DNA from: Chionoecetes opilio
Lineage: Eukaryota; Arthropoda; Malacostraca; Decapoda; Majidae
Assembly: GCA_016584305.1 (NCBI GenBank)
Contig: JACEEZ010023452.1
Location: 400,001 to 464,000 of the forward strand
DNA: 64,000 nucleotides
Reading direction: 5' to 3'
Shown here: in pieces, positions 23,746 through 35,028 of the stretch
How positions within the stretch are numbered: position 1 is the stretch's first letter
Layout: each line of letters starts with the position of its first letter
Notes under the pieces: generated by a model
Told to the model about the DNA's origin: nothing
Databases searched by the model: none
What the model saw: the letters and a program-made list of their open reading frames with translations, nothing else
Program-made: the position numbers and the translations under genes

Positions 23746-24014
23746 GCACTAGCAGACAGCTCTCTAGGGGTAGTCTGAGAGAGAGCTGTCTGATTACAGT
23801 GGAGATCCATCTCAGCTGCGTCGATAACTGACAAAATTTCTCAAACATCAAACATCACATCAGGGAGTGCCGATAAAAAAGGCCAGACTACTAACAACTG
23901 AACTGAACACTGTCATCATCAGCAACAACCCATAACAGCTGACTGAGGCCGCGACACACGTGTAGCCGCTGCCAGGGTTACATCACACCCCTATTCCTCC
24001 CCGCCACCACCACC

Positions 24015-24090
24015 ATGGCTAGGCCTATGGCTGAGCCCAGAAGGAGGAGGAAGTGGACGCTGAACCCCCGTGGATCGCTGTGGGCCAACG
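24015..24090 (+). CDS. PINX1: PINX1-like first exon (G-patch telomerase-interacting protein)
   Basis: ATG in a favourable context (CCACCATGG) opens MARPMAEPRRRRKWTLNPRG then SLWAN plus one base, followed by GTGAGG at 24091. This resembles the N-terminus of animal PINX1, which starts with a short leader, a basic A-E-x-R-R-x-K-x-K-W block and ends W-S-N-D before the G-patch. Spacing to the conserved Trp and the phase (one base of an Asp codon) both fit. PINX1 is a nucleolar protein that binds telomerase and acts in rRNA processing. No G-patch exon (KFG..ML.KMGW) was found downstream in the window, so the gene either has long introns or only this exon is present. It lies between inverted TIR-like sequences, so a captured or duplicated exon is possible. 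Confidence 0.55.
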
Positions 24091-24317
24091 GTGAGGGTGT
24101 GTTAGGGTGTGTTGTGTTGGGGTGGCTGGCACAAAGCTATGCCTCTCACCACGGCCAGATTGTCCACCACACCAGCTTGCTCCAGTGCTCCTCTGTGTTT
24201 TAGGGTGATGGGGTTGCCACTGCTTAAATGTTCACTATTGTGTCTGGTCTGGTGGTGGCTTGAGGAAGGTGAGGTGTGCACGCAGCGCTCAGCCCACCAG
24301 TGTGTGGCTACCGTGGT

Positions 24318-24450
24318 CCGTAGATAACACTAGTCGCCAGTCACTCGCCACTGCACTAATGTCGCCAGGCGCCATATATTGCGAATTTTAGCATCACTAC
24401 AGACTTTTATGTGCCACTGAAGAGGCATGCACAGTAGTTTTTATGAAAAA
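24318..24450 (+). mobile_element. Fragment of the TACCGTAG MITE family
   Basis: CCGTAGATAACACTAGTCGCCAG... with ATGTCGCCAGGCGCCATATA matches the left quarter of the MITEs at 29348 and 36288. Confidence 0.8.
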
Positions 24451-24980
24451 TACTTTTCGTATTTTAAAATTATATTTAATTACCTGTATTTATTATTATT
24501 TATCCCAAGGGTTGAAAAGCCGCGAGTAATCAAATCCGCGAGCCTGAAGGGTTTATTGTATTAGCATTCTTTTACCTTACACACGTAATACATTACAATA
24601 ACAAAAATCTAGCTTACTTGCATACAGATGGCAATAATGGTTGGTGTGGTGTGCTGCCTTGCCCCTCATACTCCTTATACTGCTGCTGCTGCTGCCTGGG
24701 TCTGTCCACCACCACCACCACCACCACTCTAATAAAATATAGGAGAAATGTTGTACCACTCCTTCACCAAACATTCATTGTCTTTCCTACACTCAGCTCT
24801 AACATGACATTACTACTAATGTTAGGAGGTCATAACTTCCTAACTTAACCCAACCACTCTGAAAAGTTTCAATGTCTAGTGAAAGAACAAAAGCGATGCA
24901 AGTCATGAGAAGAAGAGTACGGCGTATGTACATTACCTTCCATTCCCCAGACACCAACTTATATATATCTATATCTATGG

Positions 24981-25240
24981 GAACATATGAACATAAGGAA
25001 GCTACAAGAGGCCGTGAGACCTACACATGGTAGTTCCTGTTATTTAACACTACCTACATCCAACTTTCATCCCCATCCGGGCCATCCATAAAGCTGTCTA
25101 GCCTCCTTTTGAAACTCCATGAATCTGCACTAACCACCTGACGACTGAGTCTATTCCAATCATCCACCACCCTATTTGTGAACCAGTTTCTCCTTATTTC
25201 TTTATCAAATCTACGCTTTTCCAGTTTGAATCCGTTACTT
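24981..25240 (-). mobile_element. CR1/L2-like LINE, 3' coding end and tail
   Basis: Minus-strand translation gives NGFKLEKRRFDKEIRRNWFT then NRVVDDWNRLSRQVV...SFKRRLDSFMDG, the usual C-terminal end of CR1/L2-type reverse transcriptases, followed by the 3' tail found also at 9944, 11297, 14160 and 40597. Strongly 5'-truncated. Confidence 0.82.
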
Positions 25241-25615
25241 AAGAACATAAGAAAATAAGGAAGCTACAAGAGACCGTGAGACCTACACGTGGTAGTTCCT
25301 GTTACTTAACACTACCTACATCTGCCTTTCATCCCCATTCATGAATTTATCCAGCCTCCTTTTAAAGCTCCCTACTGACTCCGCACTGACCACCTGACGC
25401 ACTGACCACCTGACGCACTGACCACCTGACGACTTCTTGTTACTTCTATATTATATCTCTTTAACCTCTTAAAAACTTCTATCAGATCACCCCTTACTGT
25501 ACACCTCTCTAGTGAGTGTAACTTTAATAGCTTCAATCTCCTTTCACAAGTAAAGATACGCATCCCCTGTGGCTGTATCCAACCAATTTCTTCCTCAAAG
25601 CTGCACAACCCTTCC
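25241..25615 (-). mobile_element. Second, adjacent CR1/L2-like LINE fragment with internal deletion
   Basis: The minus strand reads IGWIQPQGMRIFTCERRLKL, then RGDLIEVFKRLKRYNIEVTR, followed by a three-fold GCACTGACCACCTGAC repeat and the LINE tail (AAGAACATAAGAAAATAAGG on plus). The segment coding for the NRVVDDWN part is missing. It abuts the copy at 24981-25240 head to tail. Confidence 0.78.
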
Positions 25616-25814
25616 TTGAATACCTAAATTATTCTGGTTTTCATATTCTCCTTATCACTTTTTACAGGTCAATTTCCCCTTTAGCCCGTGACTACACAGA
25701 CGGCTGGACGGTCAGCCGTGTGTTGCTGTGGCCTGGCTGGACACACAGCCTTCCATGCCTTGGCTACAGGCACTGCGGCTGTATTCACGGTGATTGTATA
25801 GACACGCGGCAGCG

Positions 25815-26443
25815 CGTTGTACATACACAAGGAAACTATGTGACCCTCATTTGACTTATTGTGTAGCAGTTATACACACACAAGGAAACTATGTGACCCT
25901 CATTTGACTTATTGTGTAGCAGTTATACACACACAAGGAACTATGTGACCCTCATTTGACTTATTGTGTAGCAGTTATACACACACAAGGAACTATGTGA
26001 CCCTCATTTGACTTATTGTGTAGCAGTTATACACACACAAGGAACTATGTGACCCTCATTTGACTTATTGTGTAGCAGTTGTACATACACAAGGAACTAT
26101 GTGACCCTCATTTGACTTATTGTGTAGCAGTTATACACACACAAGGAACTATGTGACCCTCATTTGACTTATTGTGTAGCAGTTATACACACACAAGGAA
26201 CTATGTGACCCTCATTTGACTTATTGTGTAGCAGTTATACACACACAAGGAACTATGTGACCTCATTGACTTATTGTGTAGCAGTTATACACACACAAGG
26301 AACTATGTGACCCTCATTTGACTTATTGTGTAGCAGTTATACACACACAAGGAAACTATGTGACCCTCATTTGACTTATTGTGTAGCAGTTATACACACA
26401 CAAGGAAACTATGTGACCCTCATTTGACTTATTGTGTGTGTGT
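25815..26443 (+). repeat. 52-bp minisatellite, about 12 copies
   Basis: The unit contains ACACACAAGGAACTATGTGA, CCCTCATTTGACTTATTG and TGTAGCAGTTAT. Copies are nearly identical; the outer ones have AAGGAAACT (53 bp), the inner ones AAGGAACT (52 bp), which points to recent expansion of the central type. Confidence 0.93.
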
Positions 26444-27268
26444 TTCAGGGGTAATTTTTATGTATATTTGAGGTAGGAGACCAGCCTCACCCAGTAACAG
26501 GGATGTCATGGTTATTCCCATTGGCTGCATAAGGAACCATAGGCTGAAATAGGATTTAGATTTGTAATTATACAATTAACTCTACAGTCGTGTTCAGCTT
26601 GCCACAAACCTGTGAATAAATTTTCATGAGATTCTACGATCTCTAAATTTTCATCAAAATCTGCGGGGGAGACAAGAATACCTTAGAATTTTGGTAAAAA
26701 TTCATATTTTCTTAAATAACTTGCAAACTGATATTTCTGTAATAATTGTATAGAATAGTAAAGATAGAGCAGGCAAAGACCTTTCTCTTGATCTAGGGTA
26801 AAATATACTTGGTAAGTAAATTATCAAGAAAATGGCATTTTTCTATTTTTCATAAAACAAAAATGTTCCCCGTAAGTACAAGAGTTAATGGCATACTGAA
26901 TGCAACATCGGATAGAACTCATCAAGCCTAACAACTTTGTTTCTATACAAATTTCCCCTGGGACTGATAGTTACACAGTAAAAACGTGTTAGTCAACATT
27001 CCCCGGCTATTTTTCTCAGCTGTAAATATGAAATATATTTCCGTCACAGAGAAGTGAAAATTATTAGGAACAAAAGTTTTGGATCTTATTTGTAAATGGA
27101 TTTGTAGAATAAATGTTCATGTTTGATTAACGGTTTTGGAAAAAGACGAGAGGAAAAAACCTTCATATATCTAATTATTCTATTTTTACTATAAATTTCT
27201 AACTATTAAAGGCATGGAAATATATGACATCCCTCTGTTATTTAGGTGATATATTTCCCAGCCAGTCA
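26444..27268. other. AT-rich stretch, nothing recognised
   Basis: Unique-looking AT-rich sequence without an open frame, repeat or splice pattern I can support. Confidence 0.5.
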
Positions 27269-27512
27269 TCAGGCAGCAACACCTAATGGACAAATAGTAT
27301 ATCGGCAAACTGAAAGACCTAAACTGAAAAACCTTGGCCTGCCCGGTGGACGGCGACCTGGCACTTCCACTCTAACAGCTCTCCCCAGTGCCTCACCACC
27401 TTCTCTCCTCTTCACGTGCCCAAACCACCTCAATCTCTTTACCCTCAGCACTGCACTCAGCTCCTTCAATCATCTCAATGTCCATAGTGATTGCATTCTC
27501 ATGTAGTCAAGT
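27269..27512 (-). mobile_element. LINE reverse-transcriptase C-terminal fragment
   Basis: The minus strand reads LKELSAVLRVKRLRWFGHVK then RREGGEALGRAVRVEVPGRR and PPGRPR, a pattern (LRWFGHV-R, GRR-GRPR) typical of the C-terminal region of RTE/Jockey-type LINE ORF2. Both ends are truncated. Confidence 0.72.
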
Positions 27513-28510
27513 ATTACTCATAAATAAAATAAATAAGTCCTCTGCAATATATTGGCCAAAACAGTTCATCATACAGAACCACTTCTTAAAAAAAATATTT
27601 GGTAAGTGAGAGGCCTAAAACTGTTACATATTCCTAACACTACTGTATATGTATGCGTGAGGCCAATGGCTGAACACACTCACCAGGTCATTGGTTACGG
27701 TAACACTGCCTAGAACACTTGCCTGGTGAGGAAGGTTGGCAGAGGTCATCTTGGTGTCATGGTAGTAATCTTGGTCTTGGTGTCACGGTAGTCATGGTGT
27801 TAGTATCTTCATGGTACACAAACGCCCCTTTCTTAACGGCTACACTCCAATCAGATCTATACTCCTGTTGAAATAGTATCATATAAAAAAAAAATTACAA
27901 AACAATACTATTCTGGGTAAATAAGTTTCAACCAATACTCTCCTACAATACTCAATCCTCTACAATAGGGAAGTACTGTACTTGTGTGTGTGTGTGTGTG
28001 TGTGTGTGTTGCCCTAGGAGTAGCATACAGGGCCTCAGGTATACTGGTGTGGTCCTGTCTATGTATCTGCTGATCCAGGGTTTCATTCAAGTTTATACAC
28101 AGAAAGGGTATAAAAGCAGTTACAACCAATACACGATCGGTAGTTTTAAGTATATTCTGAACGTTTCATTCTCATCATAAGGTGTATTTCTAACCAGCAT
28201 GGGGTGACTACTCTTGTAATCCAATCGATTATGATTACAGCATTTAAATATGATTGATTTTAAAAACGAAAGAATTATTACAATTACGATACAAAACAAA
28301 CGGAAGAGAATCATAAGTTACAACTTATCGAATTAAAGTTTTGATGGTTAATCAATGTAATATCTTTCTGGAAGATGGAAAATGCATAATATATATAATA
28401 GTTCTACATAAATATAAATATTTTATTGATGACTATTTATATACACCTTGTATTATATATTCTTTATATTGATATAGTATATATATATATATATATATTA
28501 TATACTATCT
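27513..28510. other. Intergenic, (TG)n and AT-rich; no gene seen
   Basis: (TG)n at 27982-28008 and (TA)n near 28478-28500; nothing else recognised. Confidence 0.45.
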
Positions 28511-28519
28511 ATATATATC

Positions 28520-28955
28520 AAACCTATTATAAGCCTAACATAACCTTAACTAAACCTAAATCTAACCTAACCGAACCTAAACGTAACCTAACCTAGCAAT
28601 TATTATACAAAAATAAGTTATATTTTTGGTTTACGCAACTGAATGGCTGGTTATAATGGACGAGAAACTGCGCGGTCGCTACTGCCGTTACCACATACGT
28701 TTTCTATATTATTTTTTGCTCAATATACTGTAGTATTAATCCACTTCTGCGTAACCTCTAAAACTTATATACATATTGTAGAAATAATATAGTTGTCTAA
28801 TAGTCATACAGACACACCCTCCCCTTCTAGAGGCCCCCCAACACTTTAGGGGGTTAGGTTAAGGTTCGGTTAGGTTCACAATCTCGCTGGGGAGCCGAGG
28901 GGGGCAAAAGCCCCTCCGTTAGGAAGTTAGATTTGGTTCGGTTAGGGTAATAATC
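28520..28955. repeat. Degenerate telomere-like CCTAA/TTAGG motifs
   Basis: 28527-28597 carries a run of CCTAA-like units (CTAACCTAACCGAACCTAAA, GTAACCTAACCTAG). TTAGG-type motifs on the plus strand follow at 28851-28880 (GGTTAGGTTAAGGTTCGGTT) and 28935-28950. TTAGG is the ancestral arthropod telomere repeat. These are interstitial and diverged. Confidence 0.55.
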
Positions 28956-29062
28956 CTCCCGGCAGGGCTAGGCAAGCACACCACTCGGCGGGTGGCGGGC
29001 GGGCTGGCGAATGTGGGGCAGGGCGGAGCACACTTGTTTTTGTACAATTCCGTCACTTCCCT

Positions 29063-29266
29063 GGTTTCTGAGACACTGACTATTATTTCCTGGCCAAGTT
29101 TTAGTGCTTTTTCTGATGGAGATGCATGTTATCAATGGAATCGGCGACCCTAGAATTTGGTGATGAAAAAAAAAAACTTTTTGTGAGGTTTCCTGAATTT
29201 AAAATTACCTCCATCTGAAAAGCACTAATTTTAGGCAAGAAAAAACTAATCAGTGTCTCAGAAAAT
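29063..29266. mobile_element. Imperfect foldback element
   Basis: TTTCTGAGACACTGACTATT at the left is inverted as AATCAGTGTCTCAGAAAAT at the right, with inner arms TTTTAGTGCTTTTTCTGATG / CATCTGAAAAGCACTAATTT. The arms are separated by about 70 bases. Confidence 0.65.
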
Positions 29267-29347
29267 GACTGCGTAGTCCTCGTCCATTTTTACCGAATGA
29301 CTACTGCATAATATACGAGCCGAAAATAATAGAGAAAAAGTAAGCTG

Positions 29348-29813
29348 TACCGTAGATAACACGTTAGTCGCCACCTGCAATAATGTCGCCAGGCGCCATA
29401 TATTATGAATTATAGCATCACTACTGATTTGTATGTGCCACTGAAGATGATACACAGTAGTTTATATCATGACTGTATAATCTACCGTTTCAGCGTTGTT
29501 TTATGCTTTGTATCTGCAAGTATATACGGTTTCAAATTTCGCTACTCTTTTTTTTTCGGGAGACGACGACAGCGGTACGACACTCATAACATAAACACTA
29601 GCTGGCGATCTTAGTGAAGGTCGCCACTCGGTTGACATTTTTGTAATTTGTTCATTTATAGCCTACTATGACACAGATGAAGACACAGACTCTCCAGATA
29701 GCCCCTTCTAACTTTCCTGAAATCATGGATGTAGAAATGTAAAGATTAACGCCACCACACGTCTGTACATCGAAAAAAACGTTGTCCTGGCGACTTTAGT
29801 GTTATCTACAGTA
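29348..29813 (+). mobile_element. TACCGTAG MITE, complete copy 1
   Basis: Terminal inverted repeats TACCGTAGATAACACGTTAG and CTTTAGTGTTATCTACAGTA. If TA is the duplicated target, the element is Tc1/mariner-like. The interior has GCCAGGCGCCATATATTA and CGACGACAGCGGTACGACAC and no transposase. Other copies: 24318-24450 (fragment), 36288-36784, and 46633-48046 (interrupted). Confidence 0.85.
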
Positions 29814-31492
29814 AGGCCTGTGGAGTCCGCCAATTCCTACGGAATGTTAACCGGTTAATTAACTAGCAGGGGGTCTGGGGTGGAGCAGCCCCCCTAGTTA
29901 TATCAGGAAAGAAATGGTCAATAGGGAGTATTGGTTGAAACTGCATATTTACCCGAAGTGATGCCCACACCCACATATACACGTAAAACACCACACACAC
30001 GTGCACATACATCACCGTATTATACACACACACTCACCGCTCTCTCATGTACATATACACACACCACTAACCTTGTATATGTAATGTGAAGAGAGATAAT
30101 GAAGTATTTAGACTTAAGTAATCTGCCCGCCGCCGCCTGTCAGGCGTCAGCTGATCTTGATCTTGAACTTGAGTTGGGAGTCTTCCAGCGCAAGCTGTCG
30201 GTGAAGCCTTGGGTCCCGCGTTCTCCCCTACACGCAACCTGTTGGGGGAGAAGCAAAAGGGGGAAGCAAAACTAGGGGTTTCATTTTCCCCTCCTTCCTC
30301 TGCCAGCATCACATTCATACGGGGTCCCCACGGGGCCAATACACCCTGCATTGTGTTGAACCAAGCGTTTTTTAGTCATTGGCTTATTTTTTCCAGAATA
30401 AAACTAGCTACCGGTACCTGACTACTTGATTTTGCCTTAACTAATAACATTTCACATTATTCAGGAATGGGTCAATACAATAATTATCAATCGTGGTTAA
30501 TTCTAGAGTCTATTTCAGGTCCATGTCAAACACTGTCTTGGATCAAAGATAACGAGATGAGAAAAAAAATCCCCTTACCGTAAAAGAATATGAATAAAAA
30601 AAGAATTGAGAAAGTAAATATTATTATATTTAAAGGTGATTCATACTGTGGTGTTACCTGCAATCTTAATAACTGCAAGCTCTTCATTCAAGCATTCATT
30701 TGAGCACATTTGCCTCAAAACTGCAATATCAACCTTCACTTGAATAAATGAAGGAAGGTGTCTGAGACAGGTTCTAGAAACAGGTGAGGATGAGGTTGTT
30801 GCTGATGGGACGGGGTTAAGGAAGAAATAGGTGCAATATGAGGAACAGACAGATTGGTCAGTTATAAAGGTCAAACCCACCTATCCTACGTACAGTGGTT
30901 ATATACATTGCAAAAACACACAAGATTTTTCACGAACGAGTGAATGTCGCATAAAACAAATCAGGACATGACTAAACTAGAAAGGACTACCTAGCGTTTG
31001 TACACGTGTCATACACGTGAGAAAAGTTCACATGCAGACTTGTGATACATTATTTCAAGAGCATCTATATTGTACAAGACATTACATGACGTATTGACTG
31101 TATCACCTAATGCAGACTGTCACTTAATGTTCCAAACTTTCCTGATTCCTTGATTATTCCCTACTTCCTAATGTTCCTTGTTCCCTAATGTTCCTATTCT
31201 GTGTTGGAGCTCCTATCCCCGCTCTCAGGCTAGTAGATCGACTAGTAGATCGACAATTCCTGTGTATTTTTCATATCTAATCTCGAACAAATTAGTGGCT
31301 TTAATAGCATACTAGACGGCATTGAAAAATAATTATACATCTTGCTAGCGTATTTTTTTTTATCCTTGTGCCTCATGTTCTGCCTCATATGGAGACCTCA
31401 TATGGAAACCTGTGTGAATAGTGAGAATATGATTTCCGAGACAAGAGACCAGGTATGAAGGTTTCAGTGCGAGAAAAGCAGGAAGCGCACTG

Positions 31493-31495
<3 letters not shown>
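29814..31495. other. No gene recognised
   Basis: Short CA-rich runs at 29967-30063. Reading frames at 30067-30421 and 30641-30880 lack recognisable motifs. Confidence 0.4.

Positions 31496-31569
<74 letters not shown>
31496..31569. repeat. (TC)n microsatellite
   Basis: Uninterrupted TC dinucleotides; the RE-rich frames on the minus strand are artefacts. Confidence 0.97.
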
Positions 31570-31571
<2 letters not shown>

Positions 31572-31992
31572 CAGAAAGCCACGACCTTAGTTTATAATCT
31601 GTTGGTTTGAACATTTCAGGAATACAGACGCCCAGCCAGCCGACCACATTCACGCCTCACATCTGACATACCTATCCGTGCATGCATAACCTTCCTTCCT
31701 TCCTTCCCTCACATCCTCGCACCTGCAATATAGACGAGGCTCCTCCTGTCCTGTCCGCCCGCAAAGGTTCTCCGTGAGATGGGCGGGCGTGCGGGCGTCA
31801 TCAGGCGGCGGACGGCAGGTAAGAGTCTTAGAGAACCAAATCGTCTTACTTGAAGGATCAACTGCAGACACACGGACACACAGACGCCACTACAAAAGGG
31901 AATGTTACGTGAGCGCCATATGACATTCACTCGGCCTCGTTCCAGTTTGTATGCTGAGAAAAATAAAATTAGAAAAGGATAATTAGTATTAT

Positions 31993-32170
31993 CCCCTTGA
32001 GACCCAGAACGTAATGTCCATTGTAATTTGGCTACGATTAGACGATTTCTAGTGAATATAAGCAATATTTAATAGATATGACCTGTTTAGTATCCTTGTC
32101 CACTAGCTTATTTGGTATATTGTTAGTTTTCGTAATTGTATGGCTAACAACAGATTATTTTTAGCATAGG
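31993..32170 (+). repeat. Dispersed repeat, copy 1 (pair with 58210-58395)
   Basis: CCAGAACGTAATGTCCATTG, TAATTTGGCTACGATTAGAC and GATATGACCTGTTTAGTATC recur with about 85-90% identity at 58210-58395. Class unknown; no coding content. Confidence 0.75.
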
Positions 32171-32541
32171 AAAGAACTGGGTGTGAAGGGGTTACGTGTG
32201 TATAGGTGTGTTTGTGTTTATTAATAAGCACACCCTATCAAAGAAGCGTAGGTTATGATTGTGTCTTGGCCCCGTGCTGTTATTATTCTTATCAATTGTC
32301 ATTAGCATCATCATCATTACTATTATTACTCTGATCATAATCATTATAACTATTACTATTATCATTATTATTTTCATCCTTACTACATTAGAGATCTTCA
32401 TCAATCAACAGGAGTATAATGGGAAAATAATCTTTTAATGATATATATTATAGGCGTAATGGGAATAAGTTAGAAGGCAGCTGTGTAGTGGCGGTAAAAA
32501 AAAACCATCACGTACTAAATCACGAAATACACAGAATTCCT
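32171..32541. other. AT-rich with (ATT/ATC) imperfect repeats
   Basis: The ATTATTACT-type tract at 32275-32375 explains the hydrophobic minus-strand frame. No gene. Confidence 0.5.
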
Positions 32542-32750
32542 ACTATTGTCTATTCACTTAAGCTGGATTCTTGGGAGCTGCTCGATGCCTACCTGAGTAT
32601 GTAAGGACGTCGCTGATTGGCTGAGGCTACCAAAATACCACCACCATCACCACCCAGCCCGCGTGCATCAGCCAATCAGCGACGTCCTTACATACTCGGG
32701 TAGGCATCGAGCAGCTCCCAAGAATCCAGCTTAAGTGAATAGACTATAGT
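32542..32750. mobile_element. Foldback MITE, copy 2
   Basis: Same arms as 8233-8440 (TATTCACTTAAGCTGGATTC ... GAATCCAGCTTAAGTGAATA). The loop GGCTACCAAAATACCACCAC is the reverse complement of the loop in copy 1, so the element lies in the opposite orientation or its loop has flipped. Confidence 0.88.
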
Positions 32751-33282
32751 GTATTCTGTACCCAATGACAGACGTCCCAACACAACGCAAGAAACAAACA
32801 TACACAAAACTATATACATAAAACGGGGGAAAAAGAGAAGACGTATGATTCCGCTTCATCGCTATTTCGGTCTAGACACGACAAAAGTATTTCGTCTAAA
32901 TTTGTAAAATGGGAAAAAGGATGGGAATAAAAGAAAAAGTGCAACTATTTCCTTCCACAACAAAGGGTTTCATTGGCCGCGTCTCGTGTCTTTGTTCGGG
33001 AGCCGCGCGTCGAGCCCAACTTGTATTAAAAAGCTCGCAAGACACAGGCGGTACAAACGTCAAGAAAACAGATGAAATGAGACGAGGAAGCAAAAAAAGA
33101 AAACGAGCAAAATAAGGAAAGAAAAACGGCAATTTAATGGAATGGCATTTAATTCGGGTGGATAGTCTTCTCTCTGTGTGTATTCATCTAGTTGTATTCA
33201 TCTAGTTGTATTTTACAGGGCCTGAGCAACGCTCGTATGGCCCCGTCACCATATCAACATTTATTTTATCATTCATCCTTAG

Positions 33283-33480
33283 TGCTTAGTGTTGGCCGAA
33301 GCCACCACCCCGAGAGGGAGGTCACAAACCCCGGCTAACACCCGGTACCCATTCACTGCTGGGTGGACAGGGGCTCGGGTTTTAAGAAGACCGCCCGTTT
33401 GTCTTCGCTCCGCCCGGGGATCGAACCTGGGACTTCTCGGTTGTGAGCCGAGCGTGCTATCCCTTACACTACGGAGTTCC
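33283..33480 (-). mobile_element. tRNA-Val-derived SINE, copy 2
   Basis: Minus strand: ACTCCGTAGTGTAAGGGATA, anticodon stem CTCGG/CCGAG with loop CTCACAA, B box GGTTCGATCCC, then the same body as at 23108 ending GCCAACACTAAGCACTAAGG. No AAAC tail. Confidence 0.85.
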
Positions 33481-33496
33481 CCTAACTGTGGGACAC

Positions 33497-33542
33497 TGTG
33501 TGTGTGTGTGTGTGTGTGTGATGTCAAAACATTTAATGCACG

Positions 33543-33580
<38 letters not shown>

Positions 33581-33590
33581 ACACACACAT
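33497..33590. repeat. (TG)n and (CA)n microsatellites
   Basis: (TG)n at 33497-33521 and (CA)n at 33545-33590 lie about 25 bases apart in inverse orientation and could form a hairpin. Confidence 0.9.
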
Positions 33591-33640
33591 CACTGGCAAA
33601 TAGAATGGTAGGAAAGGAGAGAAAAGAGAGAACAATATCG

Positions 33641-35028
33641 AAGGGAGGGTGAAAAGACGCAAGGAAAGGAAGGGAGGGTGAAAAGACGCAAGGAAAGGAA
33701 GGGAGGGTGAAAAGACGCAAGGAAAGGAAGGGAGGGTGAAAAGACGCAAGGAAAGGAAGGGAGGGTGAAAAGACGCAAGGAAAGGAAGGAGGGTGAAAAG
33801 ACGCAAGGAAAGGAAGGGAGGTTGAAAAGACGCAAGGAAAGGAAGGGAGGTTGAAAAGACGCAAGGAAAGGAAGGGAGGGTGAAAAGACGCAAGGAAAGG
33901 AAGGGAGGGTGAAAGACGCAAGGAAAGGAAGGGAGGGTGAAAAGACGCAAGGAAAGGAAGGGAGGGTGAAAAGACGCAAGGAAAGGAAGGGAGGGTGAAA
34001 AGACGCAAGGAAAGGAAGGGAGGTTGAAAAGACGCAAGAAAGGAAGGGAGGTTGAAAAGACGCAAGGAAAGGAAGGGAGGGTGAAAAGACGCAAGGAAAG
34101 GAAGGGAGGGTGAAAAGACGCAAGGAAAGGAAGGGAGGGTGAAAAGACGCAAGGAAAGGAAGGGAGGGTGAAAAGACGCAAGGAAAGGAAGGGAGGTTGA
34201 AAAGACGCAAGGAAAGAAGGGAGGGTGAAAAGACGCAAGGAAAGGAAGGGAGGGTGAAAAGACGCAAGGAAAGGAAGGGAGGGTGAAAAGACGCAAGGAA
34301 AGGAAGGGAGGGTGAAAAGACGCAAGGAAAGGAAGGGAGGGTGAAAAGACGCAAGGAAAGGAAGGGAGGTTGAAAAGACGCAAGGAAAGAAGGGAGGGTG
34401 AAAAGACGCAAGGAAAGGAAGGGAGGGTGAAAAGACGCAAGGAAAGGAAGGGAGGGTGAAAAGACGCAAGGAAAGGAAGGGAGGTTGAAAAGACGCAAGG
34501 AAAGGAAGGGAGGGTGAAAAGACGCAAGGAAAGGAAGGGAGGTGAAAAGACGCAAGGAAAGGAAGGTGGGTGAAAAGACGCAAGGAAAGGAAGGGAGGTT
34601 GAAAAGACGCAAGGAAAGGAAGGGAGGTTGAAAAGACGCAAGGAAAGGAAGGGAGGTTGAAAAGACGCAAGGAAAGGAAGGGAGGTTGAAAAGACGCAAG
34701 GAAAGGAAGGGAGGTTGAAAAGACGCAAGGAAAGGAAGGGAGGTTGAAAAGACGCAAGGAAGGAAGGGAGGTGAAAAGACGCAAGGAAAGGAAGGGAGGG
34801 TGAAAAGACGCAAGGAAAGGAAGGGAGGATGAAAAGACGCAAGGAAAGGAAGGGAGGGTGAAAAGACGCAAGGAAAGGAAGGGAGGTTGAAAAGACGCAA
34901 GGAAAGGAAGGGAGGATGAAAAGACGCAAGGAAAGGAAGGGAGGGTGAAAAGACGCAAGGAAAGGAAGGGAGGGTGAAAAGACGCAAGGAAAGGAAGGGA
35001 GGGTGAAAAGACGCAAGGAAAGGAAGGC
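33641..35028 (+). repeat. 29-bp purine-rich minisatellite, about 48 copies
   Basis: The unit runs GGGAGGGTGAAAAGACGCAA then GGAAAGGAA. Variants include GGGAGGTTG and GGGAGGATG types, arranged in blocks (for example five successive GGTTG units at 34588-34745), plus rare one-base deletions. The plus strand is almost pure purine, so triplex or slipped structures are plausible. Because 29 is not a multiple of 3 and the unit has no stop on the minus strand, three overlapping 520-590-codon frames arise there; none is a gene. Confidence 0.96.

Larger units (their letters stand above)
23470..24559. mobile_element. Possible TIR-bounded element spanning a host-like exon
   Basis: ACAATAAACCCTTCATGCTC at 23470 is inverted as GAGCCTGAAGGGTTTATTGT ending at 24559; GCGAGTATCGTAAATCCGCG and GCGAGTAATCAAATCCGCG lie just inside each end. 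The TIR resembles pogo/Tigger-type ends. No target duplication is evident. The interval contains a SINE body fragment, the PINX1-like exon and a MITE fragment. It could instead be two unrelated element ends. Confidence 0.45.
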
